A stretch of 7,943 nucleotides of DNA, taken from contig CAKZUM010000584.1 in assembly GCA_937921525.1 (NCBI GenBank), positions 1 through 7,943 on the forward strand. Reading direction: 5' to 3'. The position numbers and the translations under genes are program-made. Under the pieces are notes generated by a model that was not told the DNA's origin, made no database searches, and worked only from the letters and a program-made list of their open reading frames with translations. This DNA is from an uncultured Saprospiraceae bacterium. GTDB lineage: Bacteria; Bacteroidota; Bacteroidia; Chitinophagales; Saprospiraceae. Positions within the stretch are counted from its first letter, which is position 1. Every line of letters begins with the position of its first letter. This document shows positions 1-5,458 of the stretch, piece after piece.

Positions 1-177
1 GATAGACTTTGTGCTACCCACAAAGGTCAACCCACCATCCATATTTTGAATCACTTGGGTAGCGTCATCTTCCCATAGGTTCCCATAATGTTTATTCCAT
101 TTTTGTAATAATGGGTTTTGGGCAGATAAATAATAGGTGGTTAATAAAAATAAAAAAAGTAATCGAATTGTATTCAT
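1..177 (-). CDS. Secreted DGG-repeat protein, N-terminal 59 codons only (partial)
   Basis: Seen: reading the minus strand from the ATG complement at 175-177 gives 59 codons with no stop before the window edge. The first 19-20 residues form a signal peptide (Asn-Thr-Ile-Arg, a Leu/Phe/Thr/Tyr-rich core, then Leu-Ser-Ala|Gln-Asn). The mature start has the pattern W-N-K-x-Y-G ... D-D-A-T-Q-V-I-Q-x-x-D-G-G-x-x-F-V-G-S-T-x-S. Known of the family: this is the opening of large secreted Bacteroidota proteins built of beta-propeller-like DGG/'delta-60'-type repeats, often exported by the type IX system with a C-terminal sorting domain. Such a domain would lie outside the window and cannot be checked. 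Its function is unknown. It is on the same strand as and downstream of the FN3 gene, separated by 97 bases with a terminator-like hairpin, so it probably has its own promoter. Confidence 0.75.
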   Translation of the reverse strand, partial: MNTIRLLFLFLLTTYYLSAQNPLLQKWNKHYGNLWEDDATQVIQNMDGGLTFVGSTKSI

Positions 178-235
178 TGGTGGTAATAATTTCAATGTTA
201 GTGCTAAGGGACTAGGAAAAAAATGGATTGGCTAA

Positions 236-270
236 ACGTTTACTAAAAACTTCAAAAGTTTAGTAAACGT
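236..270 (-). terminator. Stem-loop behind the FN3 gene, probable terminator
   Basis: Arms 236-247 (acgtttactaaa) and 259-270 are exact reverse complements (12 bp). The loop can pair further as ctt/aag (250-252 with 256-258) around a 3-nt loop after a 2-nt bulge. It begins 4 bases past the minus-strand stop codon at 275-277. On the minus strand the stem ends in a short T-rich stretch (CGTTTAG), so the U-tract is weak. Position supports transcription termination or 3'-end protection of the FN3 gene mRNA. Confidence 0.55.
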
Positions 271-274
271 CCAC

Positions 275-1033
275 CTAACGCCTGACAAAAAACAGTTGCT
301 TCGTTTGAATACCTTCTTTAGAGCGACCATCAGGCGCAGCTGTCATTATCATATAATAACTACCATTTGATACCTTTTTAGGTAATTTTAATAAAAGCGA
401 TTTCATCTCTCCTACTACCCTCTCAGGTGCTGACCAAAGGCTTTTAATTAGAGAATCTCCTCGATCCAATTCGGCATCTTCAGATAGATAGAATCTGAAC
501 TGAATACGAGTATATTGTTCTAGAAAAATATCATCTAGCAAGTAAAACAACTCTAAGGTATCTTTATAAATAGTATCGGTATCTATTCCCATCAATAAAC
601 CATTTATGTCTGTAGAATCTGTATCAATCGACGGTAGGCTCAGACTATCTTTATTGGGCTTAGCAATAGGTAGGTCTTTTTTCAGAGAAATATATCCTGC
701 TTCACAAGGGCTTAGTGTAGATACAGTCTGACTGTTTTTTGCAGATTGTATTTGATAGTAGTATAATTTATCCAATTGTAAATTATTTCGATCCACCAAA
801 TAAGTACTCCGCTTCCAGCCATTGCTGATTAAGGCAGCCTGCCCATCCTCACAAGCGTTGGAGCGATAGACCTTATAAAAGCTATTTTTATCAGCTGCTT
901 GCCAAGTAATGATAATTTGGTCAGGATAAATACCGTCGGAGGCATTGACGGCTTGCGGGCTAGGCAAATTTTGCCCCCACCCAGTTCCTGAAATAACAAA
1001 TAGGAAAAGGAGGGTATTAAAAAGCAATTTCAT
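275..1033 (-). CDS. Secreted fibronectin type III protein with CARDB-like C-terminal half
   Basis: 252 residues, complete. Seen: signal peptide at 1-20 (hydrophobic core, cut after Gly-Trp-Gly before Gln21). An FN3-like domain spans about 24-115, with the patterns D-Q-I-I-I-T-W-Q-A, F-Y-K-V-Y-R-S and L-Y-Y-Y-Q-I-Q-S. Cys61 and Cys110 could form a disulfide across it. A Ser/Asp/Thr-rich linker covers about 122-160. The second half (about 155-251) has F-Y-L-S-E-D-A-E-L-D-R-G-D-S-L-I near 180-196 and N-G-S-Y-Y-M-I-M near 223-230. Known of the family: 'YLS.D..lD.gD.li ... G.YY.i' is typical of CARDB-type Ig-like domains of cell-surface proteins. No catalytic motif is visible, so an adhesive, scaffold or binding role outside the cell is inferred. 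It lacks an obvious C-terminal sorting domain. It is transcribed away from the toxin-antitoxin operon, with a 233-base divergent spacer between them. Confidence 0.8.
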   Translation of the reverse strand: MKLLFNTLLFLFVISGTGWGQNLPSPQAVNASDGIYPDQIIITWQAADKNSFYKVYRSNACEDGQAALISNGWKRSTYLVDRNNLQLDKLYYYQIQSAKNSQTVSTLSPCEAGYISLKKDLPIAKPNKDSLSLPSIDTDSTDINGLLMGIDTDTIYKDTLELFYLLDDIFLEQYTRIQFRFYLSEDAELDRGDSLIKSLWSAPERVVGEMKSLLLKLPKKVSNGSYYMIMTAAPDGRSKEGIQTKQLFFVRR

Positions 1034-1047
1034 GGTTTTATTTTAAG

Positions 1048-1096
1048 AATTAGCTAATTATACTGTTTGTGTACAGCACGGTTTCTGTAGCTAATT
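1048..1096. promoter_or_regulatory. Palindrome and direct repeat upstream of the FN3 gene, possible operator
   Basis: A perfect 12-bp palindrome AATTAGCTAATT lies at 1048-1059, 15 bases upstream of the minus-strand start codon. Its half TAGCTAATT (1051-1059) recurs as a direct repeat at 1088-1096. Between them is an inverted CTGT/ACAG pair (1063-1066, 1073-1076). Three AATTG words follow at 1093, 1100 and 1109. This clustering in a divergent promoter region could mark regulator binding. It may also be chance in AT-rich DNA. No convincing TAnnTTTG box was found on the minus strand here. Confidence 0.25.
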
Positions 1097-1200
1097 GCCA
1101 ATTGTCGTAATTGTTACTGTGTTAGGGTTGAAAAAAATCAATTCTCTATCTGTTAATGCTAAAAATGCCTAAATTTCGAGCAAATTACAAGGAATAGTAA

Positions 1201-1248
1201 TATATTTCCTATAAAAACAGGTGAAACTATATCGCCTTTAGCGTAGTT
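1201..1248 (+). promoter_or_regulatory. Possible promoter and dyad operator of the toxin-antitoxin operon
   Basis: TATATTTC at 1201-1208 matches the Bacteroidota -7 motif TAnnTTTG except for the last base. An imperfect dyad follows: AACTA (1225-1229) with TAGTT (1244-1248), and inside it CGC (1233-1235) with GCG (1241-1243). Type II antitoxins usually repress their own operon by binding a dyad near the promoter, and this is the only candidate seen before the start at 1267. No good -33 element is visible, so support is weak. Confidence 0.25.
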
Positions 1249-1266
1249 ATTATTAAAAAATACAAT

Positions 1267-1506
1267 ATGGAAAAAACTATCGTATCTAAGTATATGCGGT
1301 TATTGATTCCTTTGAGTGTGGAGATAAAATTAGAAATTCTATCAAAATTATCTACACATATAAGAAGAGAATACAATACCTCTGAAGGAAATAAGCACAA
1401 ACTACTAGAAGATCTATGCGGTGCATGGAGCGATATGGAAGATTCTCTATCCGATGAGATACTTAGGTCTAGAACTGTTTCAGATAAAGACATAAGATTT
1501 AACTAA
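1267..1506 (+). CDS. Type II antitoxin paired with PIN toxin
   Basis: 79 residues, complete. Identification rests on context and shape rather than a strong named motif. It is a small protein directly preceding a PIN-domain toxin and overlaps it by one base (stop TAA 1504-1506, toxin ATG 1506-1508), which suggests translational coupling. Seen: an N-terminal amphipathic stretch, L-L-I-P-L-S-V-E-I-K-L-E-I-L-S-K-L, about residues 12-28. A charged C-terminal tail carries L-L-E-D-L-C-G-A-W, then D-E-I-L-R-S-R-T near 63-70 and D-I-R-F-N at the end. Known: short proteins ending in an 'I.RSRT...DI.F' tail occur before VapC genes in Bacteroidota, and antitoxin C-termini commonly wrap the toxin active site. 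DNA binding is inferred and no classic AbrB or RHH motif is evident. No Shine-Dalgarno is seen before the ATG, which is usual in this phylum. Confidence 0.75.
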   Translation: MEKTIVSKYMRLLIPLSVEIKLEILSKLSTHIRREYNTSEGNKHKLLEDLCGAWSDMEDSLSDEILRSRTVSDKDIRFN

Positions 1507-1928
1507 TGAAAGGATACTTACTAGACACAGACATTTGTATTTCCTTTTTGAAAAATCAATATTTTATCAAAGAAAAAATACTAGAAGTAGGTATTGATCA
1601 ATGCTTTATATCTGAAATCACTATTGCAGAACTAACCTATGGTGCAGAAAAAAGTGGAAATATAGAGAAGCATATGAAGGATGTAGTGAAAATGGAGGCG
1701 CTATTTACTGTACTTCCAATATATGATAGTATTCTCATTTATGCTCAACAAAAGGTAAATATTCAAAGAAAGGGAGTATTAATTCCTGATTTTGATATTT
1801 TAATCGGTTCAACATCGATTCATAAAGAACTCGTTTTGGTAACAAATAACGTAAAGCACATGGTTAGATTAGAAGATGTAACCATCGAAAATTGGAGAAG
1901 CCCAGAATTTAACGATTTATTGAAATAA
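1506..1928 (+). CDS. vapC: PIN-domain ribonuclease toxin, VapC family
   Basis: 140 residues, full length for the family (about 130-140). VapC toxins are Mg/Mn-dependent endoribonucleases that cut tRNA or rRNA and stop translation until neutralised by the antitoxin. Seen: the expected acidic residues are in order, D7 (Y-L-L-D-T-D), E42 (T-I-A-E-L-T-Y-G) and D97 in I-P-D-F-D-I-L-I-G, with D95 also nearby. They are followed by T113-x-N115-x-x-H118 and the closing I-E-N-W motif at 127-130. The fourth metal-ligand position, often Asp or Glu, appears as His118 here. The family tolerates variation at this site, so activity is still likely. The upstream partner overlaps by one base. The RNA target cannot be read from sequence. 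The gene ends 118 bases before the sigma factor gene, and no clear terminator hairpin was found between them. Confidence 0.9.
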   Translation: MKGYLLDTDICISFLKNQYFIKEKILEVGIDQCFISEITIAELTYGAEKSGNIEKHMKDVVKMEALFTVLPIYDSILIYAQQKVNIQRKGVLIPDFDILIGSTSIHKELVLVTNNVKHMVRLEDVTIENWRSPEFNDLLK

Positions 1929-2046
1929 AAGTCTAGCCATTTCTTACATCCTCACCTTATAATTTTTCCTATATTATACGCTATTCATTGAAGTATTTCT
2001 AAAAAATCAGTAACATTTTCAAAAACTGGCAATATCTCTTAGACAA

Positions 2047-2601
2047 ATGACAGAAGCAGAACTACTAGCTGGTATTCAACGGAAAGACAGTCAAGCCTTT
2101 AGCTATATGTATGAGCACTTTGCTCCCAAGATTTTAGGATACGTTTTAAAAAATAGTGGCTCTCAAGCAGATGCACAAGAGGTCATTCAAGAATCCTTAT
2201 TGAAAGTTTGGCAAAAAGTACAGGACGGAAAATATGAATCACAAGGCAAACTAAAGAATTACGTGGTATCAGTAGGAGTCAACACTTGGTTAGAAGCACT
2301 TAGAAATAAGAAGCGTAAACCGACTGATCGTTTAGAAAATAAAGAGTGGCAACTAGCAGATGAAGGAAATATTGATTTACACCAGAAAGTAGAAAAATAT
2401 AAAAGTCTGGATGCCTTATATGTTGCACTTGGGAAGCTTGGAGAACCGTGTAAATCCTTAATACAATTATTCCACTTTGAAGAAATGCCCTTAAAAGAAA
2501 TTGCGAAACAGCAGGAAATCGAATACGGCAGCTTGAGAAAGCGAATTTTTGATTGCCGGAAAAAATTGAAGAAATTAGCGCAAGGGGTAATTGGTAGTTA
2601 G
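2047..2601 (+). CDS. ECF-type RNA polymerase sigma factor
   Basis: 184 residues, usual size for an extracytoplasmic-function sigma factor, which carries only regions 2 and 4. Seen: region 2 at about 16-90, with the core-binding 2.2 pattern D-A-Q-E-V-I-Q-E-S-L-L-K-V-W-Q-K (42-57) and a -10-recognition stretch around V-N-T-W-L-E-A-L-R-N (78-87). Region 4 lies at about 120-176, with the helix-turn-helix at M-P-L-K-E-I-A-K-Q ... Y-G-S-L-R-K-R-I (147-167) followed by a basic tail. It is predicted to redirect RNA polymerase to a set of promoters once released by its partner. The next plus-strand gene encodes a membrane protein with an anti-sigma-like N-terminus, so the pair is probably a signalling unit. 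A 160-nt foldback begins 27 bases after the stop. Target promoters are unknown; autoregulation is typical of the class but not shown here. Confidence 0.92.
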   Translation: MTEAELLAGIQRKDSQAFSYMYEHFAPKILGYVLKNSGSQADAQEVIQESLLKVWQKVQDGKYESQGKLKNYVVSVGVNTWLEALRNKKRKPTDRLENKEWQLADEGNIDLHQKVEKYKSLDALYVALGKLGEPCKSLIQLFHFEEMPLKEIAKQQEIEYGSLRKRIFDCRKKLKKLAQGVIGS

Positions 2602-2628
2602 CACGACAAGGACAAAACGAATTGCCTT

Positions 2629-2788
2629 AGTAACGATGAAATAATAAATGTGTCATTTGGGCGAGATTATTTTGGTCTTAGTTTTCTTTAAAAAATTAGT
2701 GCATAGCAGAGCTACGGACTCATTTTTTAAAGGAAAATAAGGGCAAAAGATGCCGTCCAAATGATGTAGTTATTATTTCATCGTTACT
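2629..2788. repeat. 160-nt near-perfect foldback between sigma and anti-sigma genes
   Basis: The outermost 19 bases (2629-2647, starting agtaacgatgaaataata) are the exact reverse complement of 2770-2788. Pairing continues through 2649-2663/2754-2768, including catttgg/ccaaatg, with one mismatch (2648/2769) and several G-T pairs that would be G-U wobbles in plus-strand RNA. After a small internal loop it resumes at 2670-2707/2711-2748 with only five non-pairing positions. The tip is TAGC-AGA-GCTA (2704-2714). Almost the whole 209-base intergenic space is this one hairpin. It has no ORF. It may be a non-autonomous mobile or REP-like palindromic element, with CTTA at both edges (2626-2629, 2787-2790) as a weak possible target duplication. 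It may instead be an mRNA structure tuning expression between the two genes. Confidence 0.85.
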
Positions 2789-2810
2789 TAAAATCAAAAA
2801 CCATTTAGTA

Positions 2811-3599
2811 ATGAAAAATAGTTTATTAGAATATCAAGAACAGATCCAATCCTATCTTACTGATCGGCTGTCTGATAAAGATCGCCAAGCATTTGAATCT
2901 ATATTAGAAGGAAATCAGGAACTTAAGGAAGAGGTATCATTATATAAAGAACTGCAAGATATAGGGAGAAATACACCTTTAGTAGAGGCGAATCACCAGA
3001 TCATGGAATCCATGAAAGGGATTAGTATTCAACCAGATTATTCAGATATTGATTCCCTGCCCACAAATAAGACTTCTAGTAGTAGTTGGTGGGGTGGGAA
3101 AGGTATTTTGCTAGTAGGTCTACTAATAACAGGAATTATTAGCGGCCTATTGACCTATTCTACTTTTGTAGATAACAGCATGTCTAAGATAGTACGGCCT
3201 CATATGCAGCCCTATGAAAATTTAATTAGTCAAAACCAAGCAGATCAAACATCCCTTGCTATTGGTATGACTGCCTATGACCGCAAAGACTATCTAACAG
3301 CTACTCAGCAATTACAACAGCATCTGACGACTAAGCCAAATGATATATTTGCTCAATTATATCTGGGTATTAGTCAAACGCTCAACGGACAAACAGATCA
3401 AGCTATTAATATATTGCAGCCACTTACTTTATCAGAAGGTATTCACACCAATGCCAGTAAGTGGTATTTAATCTTGAATTATATACAGATTGGAAATATG
3501 GAGGAAGCGAAGTTTTTAATGCTTGATTTAGAAGGAGATACGATCTTTGGAGAACGAGTAAAAGCCTTAAGAATAGCCTTAAATAAAATAGAAGGATAA
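2811..3599 (+). CDS. Membrane anti-sigma-like protein with external TPR repeats
   Basis: 262 residues. Seen: a cytoplasmic N-terminal part (about 1-60) with I-Q-S-Y-L-T-D-R-L-S-D-K-D-R-Q-A-F-E ... N-Q-E-L-K-E-E-V, the helical signature of zinc-free anti-sigma N-termini in Bacteroidota. A polar linker follows, then one transmembrane helix at about 98-120 (G-I-L-L-V-G-L-L-I-T-G-I-I-S-G-L-L). The C-terminal part has two to three tetratricopeptide-like helical pairs (about 147-175, 180-206, 214-240; e.g. A-Y-D-R-K-D-Y-L-T-A and L-N-G-Q-T-D-Q-A-I-N). The protein has no cysteine, so the HCC zinc motif of classic anti-sigma factors is absent. Inferred role: hold the upstream ECF sigma factor at the inner membrane and respond to a periplasmic partner through the TPR repeats. 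Context supports this: the sigma gene is directly upstream and a secreted peptidase gene follows 107 bases downstream on the same strand. A TPR assembly protein without anti-sigma activity remains possible. Confidence 0.75.
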   Translation: MKNSLLEYQEQIQSYLTDRLSDKDRQAFESILEGNQELKEEVSLYKELQDIGRNTPLVEANHQIMESMKGISIQPDYSDIDSLPTNKTSSSSWWGGKGILLVGLLITGIISGLLTYSTFVDNSMSKIVRPHMQPYENLISQNQADQTSLAIGMTAYDRKDYLTATQQLQQHLTTKPNDIFAQLYLGISQTLNGQTDQAINILQPLTLSEGIHTNASKWYLILNYIQIGNMEEAKFLMLDLEGDTIFGERVKALRIALNKIEG

Positions 3600-3706
3600 A
3601 ATTTTAATATTTTTTTAGTAACAATTCCAACAAATAGCAATTAGGTAGTGAAGTGGCAATGATGAAGTTGATAATGACGAATCACTAACTAATAATATCT
3701 AATCCA

Positions 3707-5209
3707 ATGAAAAAATTACTTTTTATCCTCACCTTAATAGGCTTTATAACTAATGTAAGTTTAAGCGCACAAAATAGTCCTTATGGCATGGGGCTGATAA
3801 TAGATGATGAAGCTTATAATCAAGTTCCTCACTTGCCACAGTATGCAGGCAAGAAATACAATAAAGTTCCTTTAAAAATAAGCCTTAGAGACTACTGCCC
3901 TACTCCAGGGAATCAAGGACTAAACGGTTCTTGTTCTGCATGGGCGGCAGGATATGGAGGCTTAACGATTCTTAGAGCTATTCAAGATAATTTGCAAGGT
4001 CAAGAGCAAATTACCAATGTAGCTAGTTCCGTTTTCTTTTTGTTTAATCAAATTAAATTATCGGAGGATTGTGAAGAGGGCTCTAGATTATCAGATGCGA
4101 TGAAAGTGCTGAAGGATCAAGGTGATTGCCTAGCGAAGAACTTTGACCCAGCAGCGGATTGCTCTATGATGCCTAGTCCTACTCATCTACAAGAAGCGAG
4201 TGCGTATAAAATAAAGGACTACGCAGCAATCTTTCACCATGATGCAGATGCAGCTACTAAGATTCAAAAAACGAAAAGAGCTTTGGCTTCCAAGACACCT
4301 GTAGTTATGGGAATGCTCATTACGGAAAGTTTTTGGGGGATTGAGCCAGGTCAAAAACAGTGGCAACCTACCCAAGAAGATAATGTAGTAGGTGGACATG
4401 CTATGGTAGTGGTGGGATATGATGAAGTACGGAAGTCTTTTGAAATCATGAATAGCTGGGGTCCAGATTGGGCAGATAAAGGTTTTGTTTGGATCAAGTA
4501 CAATGATTTTGCTAAATACTGTAAATACGGTTTTCAAATGGTCTTAGATGAAAATACGAAAATCGAGAAAGCAGATATTAGCGTTAAAGCATTAACAGAT
4601 AAAGAAATTGCTTTAAGTGGAACTTTTGCCTTCCGCTACCCTACTGGCTATGAAGAAGATGCAGATGGAAAGGAAACAATTGCTTTTGAGGATGCTGCTG
4701 TGAGTTTTAATGAAACGAAAGGAGTATATGAAACCATTAGAAAAGATTGGGCAGTAGGTGATGTGTTCCAGTTGGTTGCTAAGGAGATTCCAGTTGGAGA
4801 AAACATATACATCTTTAGTGTTAGTCCTTCTAATAAAGTAGAGTTACACTGGCCTATGAATGAAGGCGTAGATGCTTTAAATAAAGTGCCATTAGCTGAT
4901 TTTATCCCTAGTAAGGATGCTGAAATTATAGTTCCTGGCGAAGGAGAAGCATTACAACTCGGAGAATTAGGAGAAGATCACTTAGTAATTTTATATAGCA
5001 ATCACAAGATTGATAACATTACTACTAGAATAGATTTTCTAAGTGCCTTGGATGGCACAGTCCAAGAGCGTTTACAGCAAACCTTCGGAGATATAATACT
5101 TGCTTCCCAACATATTAAATACGAGTTAGATCGAATGAAATTCAATAGTTCTTCTAAAAACCAGAATGGATTTGTGGTCCCTGTCATCTTATCTATAACG
5201 GCTAACTAA
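3707..5209 (+). CDS. Secreted papain-like (C1) cysteine peptidase with DUF4384-like domain
   Basis: 500 residues, complete. Seen: signal peptide at 1-21 (Lys-Lys, hydrophobic core, Leu-Ser-Ala|Gln). The papain-like catalytic domain spans about 55-282. The oxyanion Gln70 and nucleophile Cys76 sit in G-N-Q-G-L-N-G-S-C-S-A-W-A, with the six-residue spacing of papain. His231 is in G-G-H-A-M-V-V-V-G-Y-D and Asn249 in M-N-S-W-G-P-D-W. All catalytic residues are present, so it should be an active cysteine peptidase. Other cysteines (64, 122, 141, 152, 272) may form disulfides. The C-terminal part has a DUF4384-like segment at about 350-435 (V-G-D-V-F-Q-L-V-A-K, I-Y-I-F-S-V-S-P, I-I-V-P-G-E-G, H-L-V-I-L-Y-S); DUF4384 is often attached to peptidases and signalling proteins as a presumed ligand- or partner-binding module. 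There is no obvious propeptide of usual length: only about 35 residues separate the signal peptide from the catalytic domain. It acts in the periplasm or outside the cell. The substrate is unknown. It is probably co-transcribed with the sigma/anti-sigma pair. Confidence 0.9.
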   Translation: MKKLLFILTLIGFITNVSLSAQNSPYGMGLIIDDEAYNQVPHLPQYAGKKYNKVPLKISLRDYCPTPGNQGLNGSCSAWAAGYGGLTILRAIQDNLQGQEQITNVASSVFFLFNQIKLSEDCEEGSRLSDAMKVLKDQGDCLAKNFDPAADCSMMPSPTHLQEASAYKIKDYAAIFHHDADAATKIQKTKRALASKTPVVMGMLITESFWGIEPGQKQWQPTQEDNVVGGHAMVVVGYDEVRKSFEIMNSWGPDWADKGFVWIKYNDFAKYCKYGFQMVLDENTKIEKADISVKALTDKEIALSGTFAFRYPTGYEEDADGKETIAFEDAAVSFNETKGVYETIRKDWAVGDVFQLVAKEIPVGENIYIFSVSPSNKVELHWPMNEGVDALNKVPLADFIPSKDAEIIVPGEGEALQLGELGEDHLVILYSNHKIDNITTRIDFLSALDGTVQERLQQTFGDIILASQHIKYELDRMKFNSSSKNQNGFVVPVILSITAN

Positions 5210-5219
5210 TCGCTCTTTC

Positions 5220-5280
5220 TGGTTACTGCCTGTATGTATTTAATTGGGCAGTAACCAATCAATTAGAACAGTTTTTTATT
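5220..5280 (+). terminator. Terminator-like hairpin after the peptidase gene
   Basis: Arm 5220-5230 (tggttactgcc) pairs perfectly with 5247-5257 (ggcagtaacca), 11 bp around a 16-nt loop. A run of six T follows at 5272-5277, about 14 bases past the stem. It starts 10 bases after the stop codon of the peptidase gene. The stem is good, but the T-run is farther away than in a textbook intrinsic terminator. It most likely ends the sigma/anti-sigma/peptidase transcript and separates it from the DUF2490 gene. Confidence 0.6.
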
Positions 5281-5384
5281 CTCATAACTTTAGCGAAGTG
5301 GTCATCGCTTGATCGGTCATTTTATTTCGTTTTAAATATATGTAAGTACTCCGAATTGAACATAGCGACTACTCATCGGTTTTA

Positions 5385-5457
5385 AAGTCAATTTTTTTCA
5401 TTCAAGGAGCCTTGAAACTGAAGTAAAGTTCAGCAAACAACCATGTAAAATTGACTT
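5385..5457 (+). promoter_or_regulatory. Structured 5' leader of the DUF2490 gene, predicted three-way junction
   Basis: An 11-bp outer stem is formed by 5385-5395 (aagtcaatttt) and 5447-5457 (aaaattgactt), perfectly complementary. It encloses two hairpins: 5401-5407/5410-5416 (ttcaagg with ccttgaa) and 5418-5422/5429-5433 (ctgaa with ttcag). The outer stem closes one base before the ATG at 5459, so folding would mask the start region. A start-stop pair ATG-TAA (5443-5448) lies in the junction. It matches no riboswitch class I recognise. Regulation of translation by RNA folding is inferred. Confidence 0.5.
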
Positions 5458-5458
5458 C

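Noticed and set aside
1227..1493. Minus-strand open frame of 88 codons opposite the antitoxin gene
   Set aside because: It is antisense to the antitoxin, which fits a classic toxin-antitoxin layout with a TAATG overlap; composition reflects the complementary strand.
1976..2046. Search for a promoter and terminator between the toxin gene and the sigma gene
   Set aside because: Only generic AT-rich near-matches (for example TAATTTTT) and no stable stem were found, so it stays undecided whether the sigma gene has its own promoter.
3641..3692. Inverted repeat TTAGGTAGTGA (3641-3651) with TCACTAACTAA (3682-3692) in the gap before the peptidase gene
   Set aside because: Only 11 bp with one mismatch and a 30-nt loop, no T-run after it. 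This is expected by chance in AT-rich DNA, so it is not called a terminator or operator.
4187..4537. Minus-strand open frame of 116 codons inside the peptidase gene
   Set aside because: It lies wholly within a well-supported gene with intact catalytic motifs, and its product has no recognisable domain; a shadow frame.
5284..5310. TAACTTTA (5286-5293), one base off the TAnnTTTG box, and AGCGA/TCGCT hairpin nearby, as promoter of the DUF2490 gene
   Set aside because: The promoter must lie somewhere in this gap, but there is no clear -33 element and the match is imperfect; not strong enough to list as a feature.
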